Assembly: GCA_964384675.1 (NCBI GenBank)
Contig: CAYLNK010000017.1
Span: 1 to 40,882, forward strand
Reading direction: 5' to 3'
Length of the DNA stretch: 40,882 nucleotides
Source of the DNA: CAYLNK01 sp964384675
Lineage (GTDB): Bacteria > Acidobacteriota > Thermoanaerobaculia > UBA5066
The notes below the pieces were generated by a model. The model saw only the letters and a list, made by a program, of their open reading frames with translations, was not told where the DNA came from and searched no databases. Shown here one piece after another: positions 8,451-15,963 of the stretch (the stretch's first letter is position 1; each line of letters begins with the position of its first letter). The translations under genes were made by a program, and so were the position numbers.

Positions 8451-8846
8451 CTAGCCCTGTCTGGCCGCGCTCTCGTCGGGCTCGGCGGCAGACTCGGCCG
8501 CCGCCTCGTCGATGTCCATCGCGCCCCGGAGGAAGGTGACGGAGCCGGCCAGCCAGACCAGGGTGCCGAGACCCAGGACCGCGAGGGTCGCGCCCCCGAA
8601 CGGGACGGCGTTCCGGAAGAGGACGTCGCCCATCTCGGCGTCCATCCCGCCGGCGAAGCAGACGCCGCAGTACAGGACCACACCGACGATGGTGATGATG
8701 AAGCCGGCGAGGATCATCGCCTTTCCCCTCCGCTGCAGCGACTCCGCGCGCGAGAGGGTCCCCGACGCGCCGGACGTCCGGGGGATGGAGAGGACGGCCT
8801 CGCCGTCGCTCAGGCCGATCGTGGTGGGAGTGGCGTTCGTGCTCAT
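8451..8846 (-). CDS. Small membrane protein with two helices
   Basis: Not recognised. A 131-residue protein with a polar N-terminal tail, two membrane helices (AMILAGFIITIVGVVLYCGV, about residues 44-63, and ATLAVLGLGTLVWLAGSVTFL, about 84-104) and an acidic Ala/Glu-rich tail. Its ATG overlaps the TGA of the upstream carrier gene by four bases (ATGA) and has a strong AGGAGG seven bases before it, so it is translated with the carrier and may be an accessory subunit. Its stop lies 12 bases from that of the aldo/keto reductase on the other strand. Function unknown. Confidence 0.75.
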   Translation of the reverse strand: MSTNATPTTIGLSDGEAVLSIPRTSGASGTLSRAESLQRRGKAMILAGFIITIVGVVLYCGVCFAGGMDAEMGDVLFRNAVPFGGATLAVLGLGTLVWLAGSVTFLRGAMDIDEAAAESAAEPDESAARQG

Positions 8847-10033
8847 CGCGGACCTCCTGGTGCGGGTTGACGTGGCGTGGAACGGTCGAAGGGGAAGACG
8901 GCGGAGGATTGCGGCATGGCGCCCGCCCGGATCGGACGGCTCACGGCTCTCCAGGCCAGGAGGAGCAGCGTGAGGAAGCGCGTCACCAGGCCGGAGAAGG
9001 CGAACACCCAGGCGACGATCGCCACGACCAGGAAGCCCCTCGGGATCCAGGCGAGGAAGGGCAGCCGGAACGTCGCGGCCAGCCGGTAGGTGCAGACGCT
9101 GTACATGCCGAGCGGGAAGACGAGGCCCCAGTAGAGCGGGTCGTACGTGAACGCCACGTGGCGCCGGGCGTGGCGCCAGATCCCGAGGACGAGCAGCATC
9201 GGGATCCACCAGGTGGCCGTCGCCCAGTAGAGGATCGTGCAGCCCTTCACGAACGGAGCGATCGACTGCAGGAACGGCGAATCGCCCGCGGCGGCGACGA
9301 GCGTGGTGCCCGCCAGCGTCGAGATGGCGACCGCGCCCATGTTGATCCAGTACGGCGGCATGAGGTCGGACGGGGAGAACCGGAAGAACGTGTACCGATA
9401 GAAGATGAGCGAGATCATCCAGACGTAGAGCATCCCGCCGCAGAGCCAGAACGTCGTGAGGAAGAACAGCGCCGCGTCTCGGTCGGCGAGCCGCCCGGGA
9501 AGGACCTGGCACCCGAGCACGCAGAGGGACTGCGTGGCGACCACCGCGAGCAGCCAGCCGCCGTTGATCCCCTCGGCGAGCGACGGCTTCTCCTCGCGGA
9601 TGGTGAGCGCGACGAAGACGGTGTAGGTACAGACGACCCAGAGCGCGAGGGCCAGGACCCACAGCGCCAGCCCGACGGCGGGGGCGTGGCCGATCAGGAC
9701 GAACTGCGTGCCGAGCACGCACGTCGCGGCGACCGAGGTGAAGAAGCCGGGCCCGCGCTGGTGGCTGGCGAGGTCGGCGAGGAACGCGCGGCGGAAGAGC
9801 GCGAAGCGGAGGATCGTGGCCGGCCAGAGGACGCCGTACGCGAGGACGTTGACCCGGAAGAGGATGGTGGAGAGGTCCCGGAGCCCGAGCCAGTGGCACC
9901 CGACGGAGACGATCCCCGTGGCCATCGACATCGCGAAGTACGCCGGGTGCAGCGATTCCAGCCGCTCGCGGACGTGGCGGTGGACCCGGACGCGACCCGG
10001 GACCAGGGGCGGACGCGAGGGCCTCTCTTCCAC
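8843..10033 (-). CDS. TDT-family membrane carrier (tellurite-resistance/dicarboxylate type)
   Basis: Inner-membrane protein of the TDT family (TehA, malate carrier and SLAC1-like channels), which moves anions or dicarboxylates. About ten hydrophobic helices span the 396 residues, starting with the family's HPAYFAMSMATGIVS segment, where the first helix begins near residue 29. Other recognisable parts are the GGWLLAVVATQSL helix and the YWGLVFPLGMYSVCTYRLA helix, which carries the conserved central pore region. GTG start at 10033; no clear ribosome site, and a weak CATCGT lies at -13 to -8. It overlaps the next small membrane gene by four bases. The anion carried cannot be told from sequence. 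Confidence 0.87.
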   Translation of the reverse strand: MEERPSRPPLVPGRVRVHRHVRERLESLHPAYFAMSMATGIVSVGCHWLGLRDLSTILFRVNVLAYGVLWPATILRFALFRRAFLADLASHQRGPGFFTSVAATCVLGTQFVLIGHAPAVGLALWVLALALWVVCTYTVFVALTIREEKPSLAEGINGGWLLAVVATQSLCVLGCQVLPGRLADRDAALFFLTTFWLCGGMLYVWMISLIFYRYTFFRFSPSDLMPPYWINMGAVAISTLAGTTLVAAAGDSPFLQSIAPFVKGCTILYWATATWWIPMLLVLGIWRHARRHVAFTYDPLYWGLVFPLGMYSVCTYRLAATFRLPFLAWIPRGFLVVAIVAWVFAFSGLVTRFLTLLLLAWRAVSRPIRAGAMPQSSAVFPFDRSTPRQPAPGGPR

Positions 10034-10112
10034 GATCGGAACGATGGACGGGCCCGGGAGCGGGGGCCATCCGCCGGCGTCCGACCGCCGCGTCGGTGTC
10101 CGTCCTACACGC

Positions 10113-10745
10113 TCAGCGCGCCAGGCCGTTGCGGACCGCGTACTGGATGATCTCGGCGTTCGAGGCGAGGGACATCTTCTCGAGGATGCGTGTGCGGTAC
10201 GTGCTCACGGTCTTCACGCTGAGCCGGAGCCGCTCGGCGACCTCCGACACCGGCTTCGCCGCGGCCAGGAGGAGGAAGACCTCGAGCTCGCGGCTCGAGA
10301 GGGCCTCGTGCGGCTTCCCCTCGTGGCCTCCCGCGAGGTGGTCGGCGAGCTGCTCGGCCAGCGCCTCGCCGAGGTAGCGGCGTCCCGCAGAGACCGCGCG
10401 GATGGCCCGGAAGAGCTCCTCGTCGGCGGCGCGCTCCTTGGTGAGATAGGCGGAGGCGCCTTCGGCGAGCGCCCGGACGACGAACTGGCGCTCGCCGTAC
10501 ATGGAGAGGACGATCACCGGCAGGCCCGGACGCGCCGCTTTCAGGAGCGGCAGCGCCGCGAGGCCGTTCTCCGCGCCCAGCGCCACGTCGAGGATCACGA
10601 CGTCCCAGGGCTCCGCCTTCACCTTCTCGAGGAGCTCCGCCGACGTCGTCGCCTCGCCGATCACCGCGCCCGCGAACTCCAGCTCGAGGATCCGCCTCAG
10701 TCCGGAACGAACGATCTTGTGGTCGTCGGCGATGACGATTCTCAT
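10113..10745 (-). CDS. NarL/FixJ-type response regulator
   Basis: A 210-residue transcription factor with an N-terminal receiver and a C-terminal LuxR-type helix-turn-helix. The acidic pocket is Asp7/Asp8 (IADDHK), the phospho-acceptor Asp53 (VVILDVALG) and the switch Lys near residue 104 (YLTKERA). The DNA-binding domain (about 143-208) shows SSRELEVFLLLA, then VAERLRLSVKTVSTYRTRILEKM, the standard recognition helix. Its ATG overlaps the TGA of the histidine kinase gene by four bases, so the pair is one system. The targets are unknown; the operon's own promoter upstream of 13422 is one candidate. Confidence 0.96.
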   Translation of the reverse strand: MRIVIADDHKIVRSGLRRILELEFAGAVIGEATTSAELLEKVKAEPWDVVILDVALGAENGLAALPLLKAARPGLPVIVLSMYGERQFVVRALAEGASAYLTKERAADEELFRAIRAVSAGRRYLGEALAEQLADHLAGGHEGKPHEALSSRELEVFLLLAAAKPVSEVAERLRLSVKTVSTYRTRILEKMSLASNAEIIQYAVRNGLAR

Positions 10746-12544
10746 GCTCCCCGCTCCCGGCCCGCCTCCGGATCCGTCGCGTGCGGCGGCACCCGGGGTA
10801 CCTCCGTGGCGATCGTCGTGCCGGCGCCCGGTCCTCCCTCGATGCGGAAGGAGCCGCCCAGGAGGCGGACCCGCTCCCGCATGCCCAGGATACCGAGCGA
10901 GCGTGGCCCCTCGGCGGCCGCCGGTTCGATCCCCTTGCCGTCGTCGTGGATCGTTAGGGTGAGCGTGGTCTCGCGTCCGGCCAGGTCGATGGTGACCTCG
11001 GTGGCGCCCGCGTGCCGGACGACGTTGGTCAGGGCCTCCTGGACGAGCCGGAAGACGGTCGTGGACACGAGCGGGTCGAGGGGCTCCGGGAGATCGCGCA
11101 CGTCGAGGACGATCGCGAGGCCCGACTTCGCCTCGCAGTCCCGCACCAGCCAGTCGAGCGCGGCCGCGAGCCCGAGCCGATCCAGCACGGGAGGGCGCAG
11201 CTCCGAGGCGATCCGCCGGACGGAGTCGATGGCCGAGTCGATCTGCTCGCCGATCGCGGCGAGGGCCTGGTCGCCGGCGGCCGTCCTCGGGCCGAGGCGT
11301 CCCAGCGTCGACAGCTCCATCTTCAGACCCGTCAGGACCTGGCCGAGCTCGTCGTGGAGCTCCCGCGCGATGCGGCCCGCCTCCTCGTCGCGCGCTAGCT
11401 GCAGGCGCTGGGAGAGGGCCCGGAGCCGGTCCCGCGCCTCGCGCGCCTCCCGCTGCCGCGCGCTCAGGGCGTCCGCCATGCTGCCGAAGGAGACGGCGAG
11501 CTCCTGCAGCTCGCCGTGGCTTGCGGGCAGGGGAGCCCGCGCCGAGAGGTCGCCGGCTCCGAAGCGGCGGACCGCCTGCGTGAGGGCCCGCAGGTCGCGC
11601 AGGACCGAGAGCTCCGCCGCGAGGACGGCGGACGTGACGGCGAAGACCGTCGCCAGGGCGAGCGCGGCGAGCGTCCGGGAGAAGGCCAGGTTCGCCGTCC
11701 GTTGCACCCGCTCGTACGGCAATCCGGCGACGACGAAGACGCCCGGGACCCCCTCCATGGGCGTCGCCACGAAGTACCGGGGAACCGCGGGCGAGCCGAT
11801 CCGGAGGACCGCTCCCCGTGGGCGGTGGAGCGCCTCGGCGAGCGCGGGATCCGGGCGGCCCCGCTCGGCGAGGAAGTCGTTCGCGGCCGCGCCGGAGCGC
11901 GCGAGCACCTGACCCGTGCGGTCGGCGATGAGGAGCGAGTAGCCGGCGGGGAGGCTCGCCTGCTCGGCGAGATGGTCGAGCCAGCCGAGCTCGACGGCGA
12001 CGAACGCCACCGCGCACGGAGCGCCCCGTGCGTCGCGGAGCGCGTACGCCAGGTGGAGCACCGGGCGGCCGACGAAGCCGACGACGTACGTCCCCGTCTC
12101 CACGACGGTGGAGCCGAGGGCCCGCTCGAACGCGGTGTTCGTCCTCAGGCTCGCGGGATGCGCGAGGGGCGCCGCGCTGCAGGTGACCTCCCCTGCCGGT
12201 GACGCGATGCCGATGTTGGCGAACTGCGGGAAGCCGCTCAGGAGCGCGGGCAGGTAGTCGGGGCAGGACGGCATCGCCGCCCCCTGCCGGCCGTCGCACG
12301 GAAGGAGCGCGCCGAGGCGGCGGAGGAGGTTCCGTCCCCCGTTCAGCTGATGGGCGTGCTCCCGCGAGGCGAGGCCGCCCAGGTGCCGGGCTTCCGTCTC
12401 CATCCGCTCCAGGGCCGACTCGCGCTCCCTCACGGCCACGAGGAAGATGAAGAGGAGCGCGGGGACGGTCGCGAAGGCGACGAGCAGGATGAGCCGGCCC
12501 CGGAGCGTGAGGAAGACGGCGAGGAGACGGCGCGCGGCGCTCAC
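10742..12544 (-). CDS. Membrane sensor histidine kinase, HisKA_3 type
   Basis: Partner kinase of the NarL-type regulator. The 600 residues contain a first membrane helix (LILLVAFATVPALLFIFLVAV, about 17-37), an extracytoplasmic sensor region of about 230 residues that looks like a double-Cache domain (including GYSLLIADRTGQVLAR), a second helix near 280-302, a HAMP segment, the dimerisation box RIARELHDELGQVLTG with His397 as phospho-acceptor, and an ATPase domain (ALTNVVRHAGA, DDGKGI, LGILGMRERV). An Ala/Gly/Pro-rich tail follows. The GTG start overlaps the TGA of the ParB-fold gene by four bases. Two Cys pairs in the sensor region (GALLPCDG, PSCPDY, VTCSAA) could form disulfides. Ligand unknown. 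Confidence 0.94.
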   Translation of the reverse strand: MSAARRLLAVFLTLRGRLILLVAFATVPALLFIFLVAVRERESALERMETEARHLGGLASREHAHQLNGGRNLLRRLGALLPCDGRQGAAMPSCPDYLPALLSGFPQFANIGIASPAGEVTCSAAPLAHPASLRTNTAFERALGSTVVETGTYVVGFVGRPVLHLAYALRDARGAPCAVAFVAVELGWLDHLAEQASLPAGYSLLIADRTGQVLARSGAAANDFLAERGRPDPALAEALHRPRGAVLRIGSPAVPRYFVATPMEGVPGVFVVAGLPYERVQRTANLAFSRTLAALALATVFAVTSAVLAAELSVLRDLRALTQAVRRFGAGDLSARAPLPASHGELQELAVSFGSMADALSARQREAREARDRLRALSQRLQLARDEEAGRIARELHDELGQVLTGLKMELSTLGRLGPRTAAGDQALAAIGEQIDSAIDSVRRIASELRPPVLDRLGLAAALDWLVRDCEAKSGLAIVLDVRDLPEPLDPLVSTTVFRLVQEALTNVVRHAGATEVTIDLAGRETTLTLTIHDDGKGIEPAAAEGPRSLGILGMRERVRLLGGSFRIEGGPGAGTTIATEVPRVPPHATDPEAGRERGA

Positions 12545-13422
12545 GGGGACTCCGGGCGCCGCCGCTTGCGGAAGAGGGTGAAGCGGCGACGCGCGTGCCG
12601 CTCGGCCTTCTGCCGGAGCGCGAAGTGCTTCACCGCCCGCTCCGCCGGCACCGCGCGGTCGCCGAACCGCTCGCGCAGGTACCGGAGGTGGTCGGCGAGA
12701 AACAGGTAGAGATCGGTCTCGGTCCGGCCGGGGAAGCCGTCGAGGACGCCGCTCGCCCGGATCCGCTCGACCATCGGCCGGATCACCGTGTCGCGAAACG
12801 ACGCGACGGCCTCCTCCCACGAGACGTCCCGCCGCCGGTCGAGGCCCAGGAAGTACCGGTGTACCGCGATGTGGTCGAGGAGCCGGTCGTAGCCTCCCGG
12901 CTCGGTCACCCGCCACTCGTCCGGATGCTCCGGCACCAGTCCGGTCGCCTCCAGGAAGCCGGCGAGCCCCTCGCGGAGGACCACGTCCTCGAGCGAGGCG
13001 TCGGGCGGCAGCGGCACCGGCGTCTCGAACTCGGTGACGCGGGCCTCGATGGTCTCGGCGCCGAGGGCCCGCGCCACCGAGACGCGGTGGTGGCCGTCGA
13101 CGACGAAGTACACCTCGCCGACGCGGTACAGCACCACCGGAGGAAAGCCGCGGTGCCCCTCGGCCAGCGTCGCGACGTCCTCCCACCGGTCCCGGAGCGA
13201 CTCGCGCCGCGGCAGGAACGCGTTCGTGAACTCGGTGGCCCGATCGAGCGTGCCGCGGATCCTCTCGAGCGGCACCTCCTCGAGACCGCGGTCGACGCCG
13301 CGCGCGAGCTTCAGCCGGCTCCGCACCTCCTCGAACGGCAGCAGGTCGGCCGGCTGGCCGCGAAGGGCGGCGAGGAGGTCCTGCACGAGCGCGGCGGCGC
13401 GCGCGGCGTCGAAGCGAGACAC
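12541..13422 (-). CDS. ParB/sulfiredoxin-fold protein in a two-component operon
   Basis: A 293-residue soluble protein whose core YFVVDGHHRVSVARALG (about residues 105-122) is the nucleotide-binding signature of the ParB/Srx superfamily, preceded by a typical VVLYRVGE strand and followed by an EARVTEF strand. Nothing resembles the ParB DNA-binding helices or a ParA partner, so this is not the chromosome partition protein. The C-terminal half is alpha-helical and rich in Arg, ending in a strongly basic tail (RRRFTLFRKRRRPE) that could bind nucleic acid. It is the first gene of the operon, and its stop overlaps the start of the sensor kinase. GTG start supported by CACAAT at -12 to -7. The biochemical role is unknown; CTPase or kinase-like activity is only a family-based possibility. 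Confidence 0.8.
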   Translation of the reverse strand: MSRFDAARAAALVQDLLAALRGQPADLLPFEEVRSRLKLARGVDRGLEEVPLERIRGTLDRATEFTNAFLPRRESLRDRWEDVATLAEGHRGFPPVVLYRVGEVYFVVDGHHRVSVARALGAETIEARVTEFETPVPLPPDASLEDVVLREGLAGFLEATGLVPEHPDEWRVTEPGGYDRLLDHIAVHRYFLGLDRRRDVSWEEAVASFRDTVIRPMVERIRASGVLDGFPGRTETDLYLFLADHLRYLRERFGDRAVPAERAVKHFALRQKAERHARRRFTLFRKRRRPESP

Positions 13423-13428
13423 CCGGCG

Positions 13429-13434
13429 ATTGTG
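13429..13434 (-). promoter_or_regulatory. Candidate -10 box of the ParB-fold/two-component operon
   Basis: CACAAT read on the minus strand is at -12 to -7 from the GTG at 13422, matching the leaderless layout seen before other genes. It matches four of six consensus bases. Confidence 0.35.
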
Positions 13435-13462
13435 GCAGGCGCCCGCGACGCGGGCCGCGGCG

Positions 13463-13468
13463 TACCAT
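13463..13468 (+). promoter_or_regulatory. Candidate -10 box of the stand-alone GH13 gene
   Basis: TACCAT lies 17-22 bases before the ATG at 13485, leaving a short leader of about 10 bases with a GAGGAG ribosome site. It diverges from the ParB-fold operon promoter. Confidence 0.35.
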
Positions 13469-13484
13469 TCCCGAGGAGCTCGAC

Positions 13485-15164
13485 ATGCGACGTCCCGGAA
13501 TCCTCGTCCCCGCCGCCCTCTCCTTCGTCTTCCTCACCTGCGCCTCGCAGTCGTCGCAGCGTCCGAGCAAGCCGGCGACCGGCACGCCGCGCACCGTCCG
13601 GGGCCCGGACGCGGGCTGGAAGATCGGCTGGGCGAAGGGAGCGGTCTTCTACGAGGTCTTCGTCCGGAGCTTCCAGGACTCCGACGGCGACGGGAAGGGC
13701 GACCTGCCCGGACTGATCTCCCGCCTCGACTACCTCAACGACGGCGACCCCGCGACGACGACGGACCTCGGCATCGACGGGATCTGGCTGATGCCGGTGT
13801 TCCGCTCGCCCAGCTACCACGGCTACGACACCACCGACTACGAGAACGTGAACCCCGACTACGGCACCAACGAGGACCTGGAGAGGCTCTGCGTCGAGGC
13901 GCACCGGCGTGGCATCCGCGTCATCGTCGACCTCGTTCTCAACCACAGCGGCAGCGGCCATCCGTGGTTCCAGGAGTCGGCGTCCTCGCCGGGCTCGCCG
14001 AAGCGCGACTGGTACGTCTGGCGCGACTACGACCCGGGCTGGAAGCAGCCGTGGGCCGGTCCGTACGGCACGTCGACGACGTGGCACCCGCTGAACGGCG
14101 CGTATTTCTACGGCGTCTTCTGGAGCGGCATGCCCGACCTCAACTACCGCTCGGCCGAGGTGCGCGCCGAGGCGAAGCGGATCGCCGGGCTGTGGCTCTC
14201 GCGCGGGGTCGACGGCTTCCGCCTCGACGCGTCCCGATACCTGATCGAGAACGACGGCCCCAACGGCCAGCAGGACACGCCGGAGACGCACGCGTTCTGG
14301 AAGGAATTCACGGCGCACGTGCGAAAGGTGGCGCCGGAGGCGCTGATCGTCGCCGAGAACTGGACCGAGACCCCGATCATCGCGACGTACTACGGCGACA
14401 CCAGCGTGATCCCCGAGGGGGACGAGCTGCCGATGAACTTCGACTTCCCGCTCGCGGACCAGACGCTCAAGGGCCTCCAGAGCGGGAACGCCACCGGGAT
14501 CGCCGCGACGCTCGACGCGGTGAGGAAGGCGTATCCGGCCACGGTCACCGACACGCCGTTCCTGACCAATCACGACCAGGTGCGGCTGATCACGCAGCTG
14601 AGCGGCAGCGTCCCCCGCGCGAAGAACGCCGCGGCGCTCCTCCTGACGTACCCCGGGACGCCGTTCCTCTACTACGGAGAGGAAGTCGGGCTCCAGAACG
14701 GGACGACGAACAACGACGAGGCCAAGCGGACGCCGATGCCGTGGGACGCGACGGCCGGCGGCGGCTTCACCACGGGCAGCCCCTGGTTCACGTTCGCGCC
14801 CGGGAAGGAGAGTGCCAACGTCGCGGGACAGACGGGGAATCCGGATTCGCTCCTGTCGCGGTACCGGACGCTGATCCGGGCGCGGAAGGGCTCGGTCGCG
14901 CTGACGAAGGGAAGCCTCGAGCTGCTGACGCCGACGAGCGGCTCGACCCCGATCCTCGCTTTCCTTCGAGTCACGGGCGACGAGCGCGTCCTGGTCGCGC
15001 ACAACGTGAGCGACGGTTTCGCGGTGGGCGGCCCGTACGCGATCACGGGGTCGACGTTCGAGCCGCTCTTCACCGACGCGAACGTCGGGATCCCGTCCGG
15101 CGGGTCGGGGCGCTTCCAGATCGCGCTGCCGGCGCGTGGCACCGGGATCTGGCGCGTCCGATAG
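13485..15164 (+). CDS. Secreted alpha-amylase family glycosidase (GH13)
   Basis: A 559-residue exported enzyme acting on alpha-glucosidic bonds. The N-terminus is a signal peptide (about residues 1-20); FLTC is only a poor lipobox, so anchoring as a lipoprotein is uncertain. The barrel starts at VFYEVFVRSFQDSDGDGKGDLPG; conserved regions follow as VDLVLNHSG, GFRLDASRYL with nucleophile Asp248, VAENWTE with acid/base Glu291, and TNHDQVRL with Asp364. The calcium-loop-like D-D-G-D-G-K-G-D run near residue 65 and PGTPFLYYGEEVGL fit oligosaccharide-active GH13 members. A C-terminal beta domain closes the protein. It lies next to the import operon but has its own promoter. Exact substrate (maltodextrin, branched or other glucan) not determinable. 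Confidence 0.94.
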   Translation: MRRPGILVPAALSFVFLTCASQSSQRPSKPATGTPRTVRGPDAGWKIGWAKGAVFYEVFVRSFQDSDGDGKGDLPGLISRLDYLNDGDPATTTDLGIDGIWLMPVFRSPSYHGYDTTDYENVNPDYGTNEDLERLCVEAHRRGIRVIVDLVLNHSGSGHPWFQESASSPGSPKRDWYVWRDYDPGWKQPWAGPYGTSTTWHPLNGAYFYGVFWSGMPDLNYRSAEVRAEAKRIAGLWLSRGVDGFRLDASRYLIENDGPNGQQDTPETHAFWKEFTAHVRKVAPEALIVAENWTETPIIATYYGDTSVIPEGDELPMNFDFPLADQTLKGLQSGNATGIAATLDAVRKAYPATVTDTPFLTNHDQVRLITQLSGSVPRAKNAAALLLTYPGTPFLYYGEEVGLQNGTTNNDEAKRTPMPWDATAGGGFTTGSPWFTFAPGKESANVAGQTGNPDSLLSRYRTLIRARKGSVALTKGSLELLTPTSGSTPILAFLRVTGDERVLVAHNVSDGFAVGGPYAITGSTFEPLFTDANVGIPSGGSGRFQIALPARGTGIWRVR

Positions 15165-15180
15165 GAGTCCGGGCTCCTAT
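15161..15180. terminator. Inverted repeat holding the stop codons of two convergent genes
   Basis: ATAGGAG (15161-15167) and CTCCTAT (15174-15180) are perfect complements around a six-base loop. The TAG stop of the GH13 gene (15162-15164) lies in the left arm and the TAG of the gene on the other strand (15177-15179) in the right arm. The stem is followed by TT on the plus strand. It probably acts as a bidirectional terminator, although the T-tract is too short for a strong intrinsic one. Confidence 0.55.
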
Positions 15181-15800
15181 TTCGCTGGCGCCGGCGTGGG
15201 AGTCGTCGCGGCGAAGTAGCGGTCGAAGGTCTTCGTCCTGCCTGGTGTGGCGGCCGGCGCCGGAGTCGCGGCCGCGCGCGCCGTCGGGACCGGAGTGGCG
15301 ACGGGAACCGGGGTCGTGGGGGCCGAGACAGGCGGCGGAGGCGGCGCGCCGGGGCTCGCGCTCAGGGAGCCGGGGCCGGCCAGCTTGCGGATCGCCTCGA
15401 CCCGCCCGGTGAGCACGAGGGCGGCTCCACCGGGGAGCGAGGCCAGGAGGTCGGGCCGCGCCGGCTCGATGAGGAGGATGGTCTCGGCGGTCGCCCGGCG
15501 GGCCCTGAGGAGCGCGTCGAGAGAGGGAGTCGCCGGTCCGGGCAGGAGGACGAGCGTGGCCGCCTCGGGGACGTCCGCGGCGCCGAAGTCCGCGGCGACC
15601 GAGAGCCCGCCGTCGAGAGCGATCGTGCGCGCCGCTCCCACGAGGGGCGGTGCCGGCGTCGTCGACGCGCGGGCCGCCCGCACCACCGCGAGGTCCGCGC
15701 CGTCCGGGACGAGGAGGAGCACCCCGCCGCCCGGTTCGGCTCCCGCCGTGAGCGGGAACAGCAGGAGGGCGAGAGCGCAGGCGGGGAACGGCACGGACAT
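15177..15800 (-). CDS. Secreted protein with degenerate DJ-1/PfpI-like domain and Pro-rich tail
   Basis: A 207-residue exported protein with a signal peptide cut after about residue 21 (LLLFPLTAGA). The next 125 residues follow the strand order of the DJ-1/PfpI (glutamine-amidotransferase-like) fold: VLLLVPDGADLAVV, then GGLSVAADFGAADVPEA, TLVLLPG, and TILLIEPA. The usual nucleophile-elbow Cys would fall in the last of these and is absent, so catalytic function is unlikely. The C-terminal 70 residues are Pro/Ala/Thr-rich with TPVPVATPVPT-like repeats, ending in TPTPAPAK, and could act as a cell-wall or periplasmic spacer. A GAGGAGGAAG ribosome site precedes the ATG. The fold call is by eye and tentative; coding is well supported. 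Confidence 0.7.
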   Translation of the reverse strand: MSVPFPACALALLLFPLTAGAEPGGGVLLLVPDGADLAVVRAARASTTPAPPLVGAARTIALDGGLSVAADFGAADVPEAATLVLLPGPATPSLDALLRARRATAETILLIEPARPDLLASLPGGAALVLTGRVEAIRKLAGPGSLSASPGAPPPPPVSAPTTPVPVATPVPTARAAATPAPAATPGRTKTFDRYFAATTPTPAPAK

Positions 15801-15829
15801 GTCGCTTCCTCCTCGGCGGGGTAACCAGA

Positions 15830-15835
15830 ATAGTA
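15830..15835 (-). promoter_or_regulatory. Candidate -10 box of the DJ-1-like gene
   Basis: TACTAT on the minus strand would start transcription near 15823 and leave a leader of about 22 bases containing GAGGAGGAAG before the ATG at 15800. No clear -35 box. Confidence 0.35.
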
Positions 15836-15866
15836 CGCAGGAACGGCGCCGCCGGATCTCGTCCAG

Positions 15867-15886
15867 GATGATGCGAATGAATCATC
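15867..15886. promoter_or_regulatory. Candidate operator dyad upstream of the glucan-uptake operon
   Basis: GATGAT (15867-15872) and ATCATC (15881-15886) form a perfect 6-base inverted repeat with an 8-base centre, flanked by a partial CCA/TGG extension. It lies in the AT-richest stretch of the 163-base gap between divergent genes, just before a T-rich run (15893-15903) that may include the promoter (TAATTT at 15894-15899). This is the layout of a repressor site, for example of a LacI/MalR-type regulator, but no regulator gene of that type is in the window. Confidence 0.35.
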
Positions 15887-15963
15887 TGGCGCGTAATTTT
15901 TTCGACATCCCGAGGGACACCGGGAGCGCAGAATCGAGGCGGAGGCCTCACATCCCTTCCGAC

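Noticed and set aside
10034..10112. Gene or strong regulatory site between the regulator and carrier genes
   Set aside because: Only GC-rich sequence with short imperfect inverted repeats; nothing stands out.
8867..10150. Charged 427-codon frame on the plus strand
   Set aside because: Antisense to the TDT carrier; D/E/R-rich sequence is the expected mirror of hydrophobic codons.
15247..15963. Upstream extension of the GH13 lipoprotein frame
   Set aside because: It overlaps the opposite-strand DJ-1-like gene and the promoter gap, and would place the lipobox about 270 residues inside the protein.
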